DNA from: Gammaproteobacteria bacterium
GTDB taxonomy: Bacteria > Pseudomonadota > Gammaproteobacteria > Pseudomonadales > Azotimanducaceae
Direction of reading: 5' to 3'
Assembly (NCBI GenBank): GCA_026707735.1
Contig: JAPOWH010000012.1
Span: 1-64,000, forward strand
DNA: 64,000 nt
The notes under the pieces were generated by a model. It made no database searches. It worked only from the letters and a program-made list of their open reading frames with translations, and was not told where the DNA came from. The position numbers and the translations under genes were made by a program. Every line of letters starts with the position of its first letter. Position 1 is the first letter of the stretch. This document shows, piece after piece, positions 32,125-41,962 of this stretch.

Positions 32125-32454
32125 TCAGCCGTTGGTTTGTGGTGAATCTGCTCGATGCTACTGCTTTCTCGGAATTCTCCGAATCAGTAGCAGTGACAAT
32201 ACACGTAAGGACTGCATTATGGCAATTGCAATTGCGTACCGGCTTTCTTCACCAAGTTCTGGAGACTTTCGCCGCACCATGTTTAGAAACCAAAAACGGA
32301 TCCGACATCGCACGAAGTTCGCGCTAAACGCAATCGATACATATGCTCGAGCAAGCGCTTTTCGTTGCTACCTCTCCGGCGATCTCGACTGGTGGATCAA
32401 AAGTGCTTGCTTACAATTGCCATCGCTTCTTGTACTGTAGCCCCACGCAACGCG
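32125..32454. other. 330-base intergenic region, nothing recognised
   Basis: Divergent promoters for the flavin protein and the DUF3667 protein must lie here. Short frames in it have no ribosome site or family features. Confidence 0.5.
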
Positions 32455-33576
32455 ATGGCCACCGAATCCAATAATTCTGTTGTTCTCAGATGCGACAACT
32501 GCAATGCAGAGCTGACTGGCAGCTTTTGCTCCGAGTGTGGCCAGAACGACAAGAACTATGACCGATCACTTTGGAGAGTGGTCGGGGATCTCTTGCGGGA
32601 ACAGTTTGACATTCACTCCCGCATATCACGAACTCTACGCATGCTTTTTCTGCAACCCGGCGAGTTAGCCATCGAGTTTAGGCAGAATCGGCGAGCGAGT
32701 TATGTCGCTCCAATCCGAATGTATCTTTTTAGTAGTCTGCTCTTCTTCTTCCTTGCAGCCATCGCACCAACTGACGAATCTGGCGGCCCGTTAGTTGACT
32801 TCGTGTACGACGGGAACCAAGACTACGATGAGCAAGTGTCAGTCGATAGCTCGGAGTCCCAAAAAACTGACACCCTCGCAAGCAGCATTGATGAGCACGA
32901 TCAGTCTCAAGAAACCCCTCAGCCACAACTCGGTGACTCCGAAGTTGACGAAAAGCAAGAAATTAATGTGGATGCGACTGACGATTGGGTGGAGAAACTT
33001 CGCGAATTAACCAATGATCGAGTGCACCAAATGGCTCGTGAGGTGCTGATTCGCCCGGACGAGTCTAACTCGAAAGGCATTCTTTACCTTTATCTCACTC
33101 CCGTGCGCGAGGGAGAGGTGGTGGACAAGCTTTACGTTCGATTTCTGCCGCTCGTAGTAAAGGTTACCTACGACCATGAACAACTATGGAAAGATGTACG
33201 AAACAATCTAGCCTTAACAATGATCGTACTGTTGCCGTGGCTTTTGTTCACGTCGGCGTTGTTTCACTCGGGATCTGGAATACGACTGGTTCACCAGCTC
33301 GTATTCTGCATGCACGTATTTGCCCTCGCATTTCTTGTCTTGTCGCTAGAAATCCTGCTTGTTAGGTTCCTCTTGGATCAAGTGGAGGGCACATGGCGCA
33401 TTTCTCTATTGGTTTCTGGAGCCCTGCTGGTTCATACCTTTGTGGCCTACCAAAATTTCTACAGCAATGGTCCTATCGCAGGATTCTTCAAATTCTTTTT
33501 TCTAATGTTGCTGTATTGGTTTGCGTGGTCAATTTCATTTCTGCTGGTACTCGCGTATTCAGTCTTTTCGCTCTAA
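32455..33576 (+). CDS. DUF3667-family membrane protein
   Basis: A 373-residue protein. Residues near the start form a zinc ribbon, CDNCNAELTGSFCSECGQ, followed by the family segment RTLRMLFLQPGELAIEFRQN, RRASYVAPIRMYLFSSLLFF and an acidic low-complexity loop of about 70 residues. The C-terminus has four hydrophobic segments (MIVLLPWLLFTSALF; VFALAFLVLSLEILL; LLVSGALLVHTFVAY; FFLMLLYWFAWSISFLLVL). Function unknown. ATG 32455 is chosen because the ribbon starts right after it. Confidence 0.8.
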   Translation: MATESNNSVVLRCDNCNAELTGSFCSECGQNDKNYDRSLWRVVGDLLREQFDIHSRISRTLRMLFLQPGELAIEFRQNRRASYVAPIRMYLFSSLLFFFLAAIAPTDESGGPLVDFVYDGNQDYDEQVSVDSSESQKTDTLASSIDEHDQSQETPQPQLGDSEVDEKQEINVDATDDWVEKLRELTNDRVHQMAREVLIRPDESNSKGILYLYLTPVREGEVVDKLYVRFLPLVVKVTYDHEQLWKDVRNNLALTMIVLLPWLLFTSALFHSGSGIRLVHQLVFCMHVFALAFLVLSLEILLVRFLLDQVEGTWRISLLVSGALLVHTFVAYQNFYSNGPIAGFFKFFFLMLLYWFAWSISFLLVLAYSVFSL

Positions 33577-33577
33577 C

Positions 33578-34483
33578 TCACCGGATTGCGCTGCAGATCT
33601 CACTAAGTTTGTCGATCATCGCGTCTACCGTCCGGTAGCCGGCTTGAAATATTGCCGTCGCATTAATCGACCCCCATCCAAATCCTAGCTTCTCAACGAT
33701 TTCGATACGAGACTTGATCTTGTCCATATCTTTGTAGAACGTCTTGCCTTCTTCGTCTTGAGGTGGGGAGTCCAACATCATTTGAAAACCGAGCGCGTCA
33801 GGATCGCGTCCCGACCGCACAGCATGTTCCTTTATGGACTCTACAGCTGATTTGGCCCAGTCCAAGTCCGTTAAGGGCATCGCTAGCCACCCATCGCCAA
33901 ATTCCCCTACCCGACGTAGCGCTCGCTTCCTCATGCCTCCGATCCAAATTGGAATTTTGTCTCCTTGAGGGGGTTTGGGCTCAAACGCCATGCTATCGGC
34001 AAAATAGTGCTTGAATCTATAACTAATTGGGTCTTGACCCCAACATGCCCGCAAGACTTGTATGGCCTCATCGGTACGTTTGCCGCGGTTTCGGAAGGAC
34101 TCTTGAAGCATCTCGAACTCTGACTCTTGCCATCCAACACCCACTCCAAGGCGCATTCGACCTGCGGAAAGAATGTCGAGCGTCGCTACTTGTTTCGCAA
34201 CTAATACTGGTTGGCGTTGGGGCAGCACAAGCACCTCGGTCCCAATTCCAATGGACTTGGTATTTGCAGCAATAAAGGAGAGCGTTGTCAGGGCTTCAAG
34301 AATGGGCATGCGAGAAGGGTAGTGGGGAGCCGCACGGGTTTCTGTCGGATAGCCCATGACCACATGATCAAAAATGTCAATGTGGTCATAGCCAATTTCT
34401 TCAATGGCCTTTGCAAGCCGAGCAATAGCTTCTGGACCTTCTCGAAAGCTGATGGCTGGAAATTCAACTGAGAGTTTCATCAC
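33578..34483 (-). CDS. LLM-class (luciferase-like) F420/flavin-dependent oxidoreductase
   Basis: A 301-residue TIM-barrel protein. The start AIARLAKAIEEIGYDHIDIF is the usual first helix-strand, and AGRMRLGVGVGWQESEFEML is the diagnostic flavin-binding loop. DKIPIWIGGMRKRALRRVGE and GDGWLAMPLT complete the pattern. It is annotated in such genomes as LLM-class F420-dependent, but FMN use is equally possible. It ends two bases from the DUF3667 stop, convergently. Confidence 0.85.
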   Translation of the reverse strand: MMKLSVEFPAISFREGPEAIARLAKAIEEIGYDHIDIFDHVVMGYPTETRAAPHYPSRMPILEALTTLSFIAANTKSIGIGTEVLVLPQRQPVLVAKQVATLDILSAGRMRLGVGVGWQESEFEMLQESFRNRGKRTDEAIQVLRACWGQDPISYRFKHYFADSMAFEPKPPQGDKIPIWIGGMRKRALRRVGEFGDGWLAMPLTDLDWAKSAVESIKEHAVRSGRDPDALGFQMMLDSPPQDEEGKTFYKDMDKIKSRIEIVEKLGFGWGSINATAIFQAGYRTVDAMIDKLSEICSAIR

Positions 34484-34595
34484 TTATCGCAAGCGCTGTC
34501 TGGTGCCACAGGACTAAGACCTAGCACTTACTTGAGGATCTTGTGCGGAATGGCTTTAAGGGGACGAGAGCGAGACTTAGAGTTTACAAATGAAA

Positions 34596-34623
34596 ACAGC
34601 AGAGCCTGGGGAGGCTCTGCTGT
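34596..34623 (-). terminator. Terminator hairpin, leftward
   Basis: A perfect 12-bp stem ACAGCAGAGCCT / AGGCTCTGCTGT with a 4-base loop. On the minus strand it is followed by TTTTCATTTG. It fits the end of the transcript carrying the MaoC-type gene that stops at 34755. Confidence 0.75.
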
Positions 34624-34754
34624 CCAATCATTGGGGTTAGTCTAGCCAACCCCCTATGACTGTAAACATACGACCACCTCCTTTACCAACCACGATTGCC
34701 GAAAATTATACACTCGGGAAAGTTGATGGGTGGTTCAATCTGTCCCAGGCATAT

Positions 34755-35832
34755 TCAACTGTTCAATTCCGCAAGAACCGTGCCTTCGGCTGTGTGCAAT
34801 CCTGCTTGGTTTTCGTTCCAGACTGTCAGTTCCACGAGCTTTTGGTTGTCATGGATGAACTTTCTCGCAACATTTCCGTATATGGTGTTTGTGTTCCCAA
34901 CGACGTTGGGATGTCGTACGCGCGTACTTAGCGATCGGATAGTCGCATCGTCGCCTGCCCAATCGGTCGCTGCTTGGCAAAGCCAGCAAACTCGTTGCGG
35001 ACCCCAGTCAAACTGCCCTGGCATGTTTCGCCGTTCTTGAGCGTGCTTTTTGTCGTACCTACCGCCACCTCCTAGATCTGAGGAATCCTCGGCCTCTAGT
35101 GCTTGTCGAGGACTGCGGCCCGTACCCACGACTCCGTGTGTAATATAGAAAAAGCTCGGTTACTGTGTAGGTGCCCTTGGGAAGTGTAGGTATAGCTTCA
35201 CCTTCTACGACATCGTCCCACTTTCGTGGTTCGGAACCTCGACGGCTGCGCTCAAAAACCAGAGGATCTGGAGATGTAACGGAAACGTTTGTCTTGGTTT
35301 CGCGGTCATACTGCATGGTGCGGCCGCCGCCAAGGTTCTTATAGCGAGCCATATTGGTCTTCTTCGTGGCGACAAGTTCATTTCGGTTGTTGAAGTACTC
35401 CACCAACGCTTTGCAAATGCAGAATTCACCGATTCGGTCGCTTTGCTTTCGTTCGATTCCGATCACCGTTTCCTGAGCACGTATCGTGTCCCCACGCCAT
35501 ATCGGACGGACAAATTTGATTTCGCCGCCGGCATAGTTCATAGGAAAGTGGGCAGAGGAAGTTCGCCGCCAGTCGATGGTGCCATTGATTGCTGCCGAGA
35601 TTCCTAGACTGACACCATATATGAACATGGGTGGTGCGGTTATGGATTGGAACCGACTCTTCGCCGCGTACTCTTCGTTGCGCCACAACGGGTTGTAGTC
35701 GCCGACACCGTCTCCGAATCTTCTAATGTTGTCAAGACTGGCTTCTTTAGAACCGCGTGAGGGAAGGGCAGTGCCGATTCCCTTGCTGTATTCCTCTTCG
35801 AACTCGTCAAGTGTGGTGATCAGTTCTGGCAT
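34755..35832 (-). pseudogene. MaoC-like dehydratase (FAS1-type N domain plus C domain), frameshifted
   Basis: The first frame (35059-35832) encodes the N-terminal hot-dog domain: DGVGDYNPLWRNEEYA, ITAPPMFIYGVSLGISAAIN and PMNYAGGEIKFVRPIWRGD. The frame ends in a meaningless RSRGYGPQSSTS run. The next frame (34755-35129) continues the C-terminal hot-dog with WAGDDATIRSLSTRVRHPNV and FIHDNQKLVELTVWNENQAG. Joined near 35125-35140 they give about 358 residues, the size of a complete double-hot-dog enoyl-CoA hydratase. A single indel in GGAGTCGTGGGTACG would explain the break. It lies downstream of the COQ4 gene on the same strand. Confidence 0.75.
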
Positions 35833-35936
35833 TACTGCAAACTCCGATTTAAAGACAAACTTAGGTCAAATGAGCCCGCGAACACACTCTCACTTGCTAG
35901 TAAACAATTGGCTGTCCAGTAGGACCCACAAGTCGC

Positions 35937-36719
35937 TTAGCGTAGGCCGTGACGCTCCAAGATAGTCCAATAGGCTTCGGGATTGGGAATCGTAAGCATC
36001 GATCGAACGTCTTGAGCATTCAATTGCAGCATTTCTTCAAAGGGCTGAGCAGGCAGCCAACTAGCTCTACTTCCAGCACGATAGGCGCGCCACAACGCAC
36101 GTATCGTTCCTCTACCGTATCCCTTTGCCAACCGTCTTGCGCCGACAATCACTATGAATGCTGCACCTGGGTTACGCATTTGGGCATAGGTGAAGGCTAG
36201 AAGGCACGCTTCTCCAAGGGGTTCACGCCCGTATTGCGTCAATGCATGCCAAAGGTCGTGCATGTCTCGAATTCGGTTGGTGTAACGAAGCAAATGTGGA
36301 TTCTGAATGTTCTCTGTTGCTTCGTAGCTTGCTTCTACCAATCCGTCGGCCGATAGTTGTTCAGATTGGACGAATTTCAGATAGACGGCCGCGAGAGAAT
36401 CTGCCTCAAGTAGTGCCAATCTCTTGCGGTCTCGAAGCGTGTCGAGTAGATCGATCCCTTCGCGTAGGATACGTTCTCCTGTCGGCGAGGATCTGAAGCG
36501 TTCAAAGCCGCGTTCGAGCGACTTTCCGCGCATAGCCGATACAACCCTAAACACCTGTTCGGTATCGTCGGGATTAGCGATGAGAGCCCGAACAGCAATC
36601 CATGCTCTCTTGAATCGGAAAATCCGATCTTTGAGTCCTCCGGATATACTTGTGGCCGATTCGCTCGCTGCGAGGCCAACGGGTTCGTTGCTGTGCCGTG
36701 GTTCTGAAGAATCTGCCAT
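35937..36719 (-). CDS. COQ4-family ubiquinone biosynthesis protein
   Basis: A 260-residue protein with the COQ4 motif HDLWHALTQYGREPLGEACL (HDxxH-x-G-x-E) inside a helical fold, and upstream LLRYTNRIRDM. COQ4 homologues are needed for coenzyme Q biosynthesis and act on quinone intermediates at the membrane. Proteobacterial members support an aerobic, ubiquinone-using organism. I use ATG 36719, which starts two bases after the stop of the ADP-ribosylglycohydrolase gene. A TTG at 36725 would overlap it. Confidence 0.85.
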   Translation of the reverse strand: MADSSEPRHSNEPVGLAASESATSISGGLKDRIFRFKRAWIAVRALIANPDDTEQVFRVVSAMRGKSLERGFERFRSSPTGERILREGIDLLDTLRDRKRLALLEADSLAAVYLKFVQSEQLSADGLVEASYEATENIQNPHLLRYTNRIRDMHDLWHALTQYGREPLGEACLLAFTYAQMRNPGAAFIVIVGARRLAKGYGRGTIRALWRAYRAGSRASWLPAQPFEEMLQLNAQDVRSMLTIPNPEAYWTILERHGLR

Positions 36720-36721
36720 TT

Positions 36722-38845
36722 TCAATCTGTAGGTATTGATAGTGAAACTTGTTGCGTTGCCGTACGTCCTTCGTCTATAAGTAGAGCAATGCCACCGGAA
36801 GCCAACGCACCGTCATTCGCCTCTAGTACTCTTTTTGCGTCGAGATATCCAACTAGTGCAGAGCCTTTGGCCTCGATCGCAAAATCGTAGGTTCGCCCCA
36901 ATTCCAATGTGCACGGAGCCTGAGCAAGGATCGTTGTACCATCCAACTCTCGCAATAGCATCAACTGATTCTGATCTGTAACCACGAGTGCGTAGTAGCG
37001 TCTCATTCCTTGCACACGGCACGCGATACCAACGCGTTTAACGAGGTGGGGAGTTACGTCTGCACTTAGCCTATAGTCGGACCAATCTCGATTTCCATAG
37101 AGCATCAATCCCGTTTCTTTGTTTTGAATGAGTCGGAAACTCTCTCCCCAATGATGGCAGGCATCGACGCCATTGACCCATGCACGTCTCCACATTTGCC
37201 CAGGCCGCTGTCGAAGCGTAGCCCGCGGAGCTCCAGACCAATCAAGTCTGTCGAGAAAAACGCATCCATTGGACTCTGAATTTAGTACTTCAAGCCCAAC
37301 ACAAGAGATCGGATAGCCATCAACGTCAGGAATTTGCCATTCCAATGTCGTGGGTTCCGATCGGTTCAACTCACGCTGGGGTCCGTTCTGAAATACAACT
37401 TCGTCCTGATCGTTGAATACACCTATGCACAGCGCAACGGTTGTCGGTTCGTATGAGCTTGTATCAAGCGAGACTGTGCTGGTGACCAATTGGCCTGAAT
37501 TCAGTGTGGGGCTCGCCATCAGTGCGTATCCGCGCCCCCCGAAATACTGAGCAGTTTCGAGTGAATCGATGAATGTGCTGGAAGTAGCTCGAATTGGTCC
37601 ATCTCCATTTAAGTCAAAACTGATTTTCAAGGCACGGTTCTGTGTACTCGGACAGACCGAGTTTTCCAATTGACAATTAGCTCCAGCAAAGCCTTGCACT
37701 GATCCGGGGTAGGAAAAGTGAAATCGAGCTCCGTTTTTTGGAGGATTATCTGTGGTGCCGTGGAGCAGATTGGTGGTTCTAACAAGATTCCTTGTAATTG
37801 TTGCAGCATCGGTAATCCCTCCGCCACTGTCTGCAGTAGGTACGTAGCAAATATCGGCTACCGGACCGCGCCAGTCAGGTCCAGAGTCTATGCCTTCCAA
37901 CCCATTCCGGATACCCATGAGACAACCCAGATTCCCAGAATTGCAGTCCGTGTCCCAACCAGCGGTATTCACAATGTTGAGCGACTTGTGGAAGTCGCCA
38001 TCTCCATGAAGGAACGCCAGAATGATCAGCCCGTGATTCGGCACGATGTGGCAGTTTCCTCCGTACTTGTCATAGCCGTAAGTGGCTTTTAGTCTTCCGA
38101 ACGTCTTTCGCCAGTCGTCGCCCGCGTCAGCATGCCACTCTCGAATGTCGCTAATCATTTTGACGAGGAGTGAATCCTGAGGAACGCAACTCAGGCCCGT
38201 GTCTATGAGTGCGTCCAAATCTTGTTCGACGTAGGCCTGCGCCTCCATGGCAGCAAGAATCTGCGCGCCAACAATAGCTTCCCCATCATGAGAAACTGAG
38301 GCGGCACGTCGGGCAAAGTCAGCTGCTTTTTCGGGGTTTCCGGGATTGACCATTGCCCATCCATCGATGAAGATTTGCGCTCCGATTTGCTCGGCAACCA
38401 CTTTGCCATTTGTGGCAATCGAGCCACTTAGCGGGGCATCGATTCCCGAAGTTAGCCGAAGGTAGGCAGTATGTTCAGTTGAGTTGCCCAAGCCTCCCCA
38501 CCACAAGACTGATCTGCCGTTGATGAGGTAGTTGAGCCACGTTCTACCGATTTGTTTCGGAGTAAGTTCTGGATTAAATCCATAGTCCTCCAATGCACGG
38601 ATGAAGGTAAACGTTCCCGAAATGTCATCATCAGTGACGACAAGGCGAACTCCAACTTTCTCATGGACGTAGTAGTCAATTTCTCCGAGACGCGTTTCTA
38701 TAAGTTCGTTGGTCCAGCCTTCAAATGGTCGGCCCAAGTAGACTCCGATGATCTTCCCCAGAACGCCCGCATATGTGCGAAGTTCATAGTATGAGGGCGT
38801 AGAAACGTCAGTTGTTGGACGATGACTCACGCGCGCTTCCGCCAT
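36722..38845 (-). CDS. ADP-ribosylglycohydrolase-family protein with C-terminal extension
   Basis: A 707-residue protein. The N-terminal about 350 residues are an ADP-ribosylglycohydrolase domain: GVLGKIIGVYLGRPFEGWTN, VTDDDISGTFTFIRALEDYG (metal Asp cluster), EAIVGAQILAAMEAQAYV and a second metal site WDTDCNSGNLGCLMGIRNGL. The remaining 350 residues are beta-rich, with segments such as WSDYRLSADVTPHLVKRVGI and LGRTYDFAIEAKGSALVGYL, typical of jelly-roll carbohydrate-binding domains (LamG/DUF1080-like). The family can also hydrolyse nucleoside or glycosidic bonds. The fusion hints at a glycan or large substrate. ATG 38845 is chosen. It leads into COQ4. Confidence 0.8.
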   Translation of the reverse strand: MAEARVSHRPTTDVSTPSYYELRTYAGVLGKIIGVYLGRPFEGWTNELIETRLGEIDYYVHEKVGVRLVVTDDDISGTFTFIRALEDYGFNPELTPKQIGRTWLNYLINGRSVLWWGGLGNSTEHTAYLRLTSGIDAPLSGSIATNGKVVAEQIGAQIFIDGWAMVNPGNPEKAADFARRAASVSHDGEAIVGAQILAAMEAQAYVEQDLDALIDTGLSCVPQDSLLVKMISDIREWHADAGDDWRKTFGRLKATYGYDKYGGNCHIVPNHGLIILAFLHGDGDFHKSLNIVNTAGWDTDCNSGNLGCLMGIRNGLEGIDSGPDWRGPVADICYVPTADSGGGITDAATITRNLVRTTNLLHGTTDNPPKNGARFHFSYPGSVQGFAGANCQLENSVCPSTQNRALKISFDLNGDGPIRATSSTFIDSLETAQYFGGRGYALMASPTLNSGQLVTSTVSLDTSSYEPTTVALCIGVFNDQDEVVFQNGPQRELNRSEPTTLEWQIPDVDGYPISCVGLEVLNSESNGCVFLDRLDWSGAPRATLRQRPGQMWRRAWVNGVDACHHWGESFRLIQNKETGLMLYGNRDWSDYRLSADVTPHLVKRVGIACRVQGMRRYYALVVTDQNQLMLLRELDGTTILAQAPCTLELGRTYDFAIEAKGSALVGYLDAKRVLEANDGALASGGIALLIDEGRTATQQVSLSIPTD

Positions 38846-39001
38846 TTGGCTAACCACTGTTTACCTTAGCTTACACACAATTTTAGATGCTAGAACCATT
38901 CCGCTTGTCTCAGTAATCTTGTTAGGGGCGCTAAGAAACGCTTGTCAAGTACATCTGTAGAATTGGCAGCGATTTATTTGGATTTGCGAGGAAGACTGGT
39001 T

Positions 39002-39472
39002 ATGAGCGATGCATTGCAAGAGGCATACGATACCCTGAGTACAGGAATTGGAACTAGCTCTGCTCCAACAGAATGGTTCGAAATCACCCAAGATCGCATT
39101 AATGACTTCGCTGATGTGACTATGGATCACCAGTGGATCCATATCGACGAATCACGGGCCCAAGACGGACCTTTTGGAACGACCATTGCCCATGGCCATT
39201 TGACACTGTCGATAATGGGGCACCTGCCGCGCATGGTTGCAGAGACCGGACCACGACTCAAAGGACACAAGCTCTCTATCAACTACGGATTTGACCGCGT
39301 TCGTTTTCCAGCTCCAGTTCCGGTGGGCGCCCGCATTCGGGCGCAAAGTACGTTGAAGAGAGTTGAAATCAAAGGCGGCATGATCGAAACCATGAATGAG
39401 GTGGTTGTGGAAGTCGAAGGACAAGAAAAACCTTGCTGCGTTGCTGAGAGCCTGGGACGGTTGGTGTTTTGA
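39002..39472 (+). CDS. MaoC-like acyl dehydratase
   Basis: A 156-residue single-hot-dog enoyl-CoA hydratase/dehydratase. The catalytic stretch is FADVTMDHQWIHIDESRAQD and FGTTIAHGHLTLSIMGHLPR (Asp-His pair), followed by LSINYGFDRVRFPAPVPVGA. ATG 39002 is preceded by AGGAAG. The longer frame from 38942 has no ribosome site. It starts a rightward set of a MaoC protein, an amidohydrolase and an acyl-CoA dehydrogenase. Confidence 0.88.
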   Translation: MSDALQEAYDTLSTGIGTSSAPTEWFEITQDRINDFADVTMDHQWIHIDESRAQDGPFGTTIAHGHLTLSIMGHLPRMVAETGPRLKGHKLSINYGFDRVRFPAPVPVGARIRAQSTLKRVEIKGGMIETMNEVVVEVEGQEKPCCVAESLGRLVF

Positions 39473-39495
39473 ACACTATGCTCCGACAATAAGAA

Positions 39496-40665
39496 TTGAC
39501 TTCAACTACCTTTTCTAACGTTAGGATTTGGAACGGAATATCCGGAGAATATTCCGAATACGATTCAGTTTCAATAGCCGATGGGAAAATTTCTGCACTA
39601 GGAGAGCGCAATGCTCATTCACGCACCATGGATGGGCTCACGATCATTCCAGGGCTGATCGACGCCCATGTGCATATGACATTGGATCCGAAAATCCCTT
39701 CTCTTAAGGAACAACTGTCACAGTCTGACGATGAAATTCGTGCAAAGATGCGCGTTCGAGCACAGGAGATGGTGCGTTCGGGTATTACAACGGCTCGGGA
39801 CCTTGGAGGTGGAAGGTGGCTTGAGCTGGAACTCCGCGATCGAATAAATCGCGGCGAAGTCGCCGGACCCAGATTGCTCTGTGCTGGGCAACCTTTAACA
39901 AGCAAGAACGGACATTGCTATTTTTGGGGTGGCGAAGCGACTAACAAATCTGAGATTAGTGAAGTAGTAGATCGCCAGCATGCACATGGTGTCGATTTGA
40001 TAAAGATCATGGCTACAGGCGGAATGTACACCAAGAATAGCCAACCAGGCAGAGCCCAGTTCGAACAAGAGGAAGTGAGCCTTGCTGTAGAGATCGCCAA
40101 CCGATTGGGCTACTCAGTAGCTGCTCACTGCCACGGAACGGAAGGTATTGCGCATGCAGCCTTCGCAGGGGTTGCAACAATCGAACACTGCTCTTGGTTA
40201 GATACCCAGGGGTCTAGAGCTGGTTGTGACAAAGATATTTCACGCGAAATAGCCCGTCGCGGCATTTGGGTGTCACCGACTATCAATGCCGGATGGGCAA
40301 GATTCATGGGTGGAGACGGAAGATTTGAAGCTCACATCAAGAAACTCTTTAAAGACATGAAGGAATGCGGCGTGAAATTCATCGCTTCCACCGACGCGGG
40401 AATTCCCAATGTTCTGCATCACGAATTGTCTCGTGCGCTGCAGGTATTCGCATCCTTGGCAGGTTTGAGTCCAGTAGAATCCTTGCTATCAGCCACAACC
40501 CATGCGGCCAATGCGCTTGGGATCAAAGAATCTACAGGTACGATTGAAGTCGGCAAAGACGCAGATTTGCTGTTTTTGGAGGGCGACCCACTGCAGGATT
40601 TGGCAGCATTGCAACAACCAGTCCTAGTTGTGGCGCGCGGCAGGGAATATAGCACTCGGAGTTGA
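39496..40665 (+). CDS. Amidohydrolase-family metal-dependent hydrolase
   Basis: A 389-residue protein beginning TSTTFSNVRIWNGISGEYSE. It has the first metal site IDAHVHMTLDP, a Lys in HGVDLIKIMATGGMYTKNSQ, the His sites VAAHCHGTEGIAHAA and IEHCSW, and the Asp in ASTDAGIPN. These are the metal ligands of imidazolonepropionase-like amidohydrolases (often called Xaa-Pro dipeptidase-like). Substrate unknown. Start is TTG 39496. It sits between MaoC and acyl-CoA dehydrogenase genes, 23 bases and 2 bases from its neighbours. Confidence 0.85.
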   Translation: MTSTTFSNVRIWNGISGEYSEYDSVSIADGKISALGERNAHSRTMDGLTIIPGLIDAHVHMTLDPKIPSLKEQLSQSDDEIRAKMRVRAQEMVRSGITTARDLGGGRWLELELRDRINRGEVAGPRLLCAGQPLTSKNGHCYFWGGEATNKSEISEVVDRQHAHGVDLIKIMATGGMYTKNSQPGRAQFEQEEVSLAVEIANRLGYSVAAHCHGTEGIAHAAFAGVATIEHCSWLDTQGSRAGCDKDISREIARRGIWVSPTINAGWARFMGGDGRFEAHIKKLFKDMKECGVKFIASTDAGIPNVLHHELSRALQVFASLAGLSPVESLLSATTHAANALGIKESTGTIEVGKDADLLFLEGDPLQDLAALQQPVLVVARGREYSTRS

Positions 40666-40667
40666 AC

Positions 40668-41822
40668 ATGGAATTCAGAACGGAAACTAGGGCTTGGATA
40701 GAGGAAAACTGTCCAACATCAATTCGTGAACGCGATAAGACTCCGTCAAGGGAAGAAATTTCGTCATGGCGAAGTCTATATTTTGATCGCGGATGGAGTG
40801 CACCCACCTGGCCTTCCAAATACGGAGGAGGGGGCCTCGAAGGTCCGGAGGTCAGGATCCTGCAGGAGGAGCTGAGACGGGCAAATGCAGGCGTTCCGGT
40901 TGGGGGAATGGGCTTGACCATGATCGGTCCTGCACTGCTTGAGTTTGGCAGTGAAGAGCAATGCTACGAACACTTGCCGTCAATAGTGCGTCAGGAAATC
41001 GTGTGGTGCCAAGGTTATAGCGAACCTGGGTCCGGATCAGACTTGGCAGGGCTGCAGACAAAAGCCATCGAAGATGGCGATGACTACATAATCAACGGGT
41101 CAAAGATCTGGACTTCTGGGGCAGACCATGCAGATTGGATGTTTTGTCTAGTTCGCACTGACCAAAATGCATCGAAACACGAAGGTATTTCCTTCATTCT
41201 GTTTAGCATGAAGTCCCCAGGGGTTACTGTTAAACCCATAAGACTCATTAGTGGTGCATCGCCTTTCTGCGAGACGTTTTTTGACGATGTTCGCGTTCCA
41301 AAGCGGAATGTCGTCAGTGAGGTCAACAAAGGTTGGACAGTTGCCAAACGGCTGCTCCAATATGAGCGCACTTCAATCGGTGGAATGGGTGGAGGAGGTA
41401 GTGTTGCAAGTCGTGGTCGCGTGCGCACAATTGCTGATGTGGCGAAGGAGTGCGTTGGCGAGAACGACGGCCGAATAGCTGATCCGGATTTGAGGGATAG
41501 ATTAGTTTCGCATCGAATCAATGACCAAGCTTTTGCACTCACAGCACGTCGTACTGGGGAGGAGGGGCGAGCAGGGGTAGCTCCAACCTTTGTTTCCTCG
41601 ATGCTTAAGTACTACGGTACCGAGCAAAACAAGAACCGCTACGATCTCTTGATGAGCATGAAAGGCGTCAATGGCTTGGGATGGACCGGCGAAGACTTCG
41701 ATAGAACGGACTTAGACATTACTCGCCAATGGTTAAGGTCCAAGGCGAATTCGATAGAAGGAGGAACTTCCGAGGTTCAGCTCAATATCATTGCCAAAAG
41801 AATATTGGGACTGCCGGACTGA
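40668..41822 (+). CDS. Acyl-CoA dehydrogenase family protein
   Basis: A 384-residue flavoprotein. GWSAPTWPSKYGGGGLEGPE opens the fold. WCQGYSEPGSGSDLAGLQTK and INGSKIWTSGADHADWMFCL form the FAD/CoA-binding middle domain. LRSKANSIEGGTSEVQLNII near the end is the classic FAD-contact motif. It oxidises an acyl-CoA to an enoyl-CoA, and chain type cannot be read. The ATG is two bases after the amidohydrolase stop, which implies one operon with the MaoC hydratase that can act on the next step. Confidence 0.92.
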   Translation: MEFRTETRAWIEENCPTSIRERDKTPSREEISSWRSLYFDRGWSAPTWPSKYGGGGLEGPEVRILQEELRRANAGVPVGGMGLTMIGPALLEFGSEEQCYEHLPSIVRQEIVWCQGYSEPGSGSDLAGLQTKAIEDGDDYIINGSKIWTSGADHADWMFCLVRTDQNASKHEGISFILFSMKSPGVTVKPIRLISGASPFCETFFDDVRVPKRNVVSEVNKGWTVAKRLLQYERTSIGGMGGGGSVASRGRVRTIADVAKECVGENDGRIADPDLRDRLVSHRINDQAFALTARRTGEEGRAGVAPTFVSSMLKYYGTEQNKNRYDLLMSMKGVNGLGWTGEDFDRTDLDITRQWLRSKANSIEGGTSEVQLNIIAKRILGLPD

Positions 41823-41962
41823 CGGTACCCTTGGAACATCTTGACAGCTTCCGGTCAGCGAAGTGAGTCGATAACGTGTTTCAGAACTGAAATAGACGCA
41901 GAAATTACTGAGGAGTACTGAAACTTCAGAAGATTTCGAATGCACAATTTCCCATCGCCAAA

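Noticed and set aside
32102-32440. Overlapping plus-strand frames between the flavin protein and the DUF3667 gene
   Set aside because: They overlap the start of a well-supported minus gene and have neither ribosome sites nor family features.
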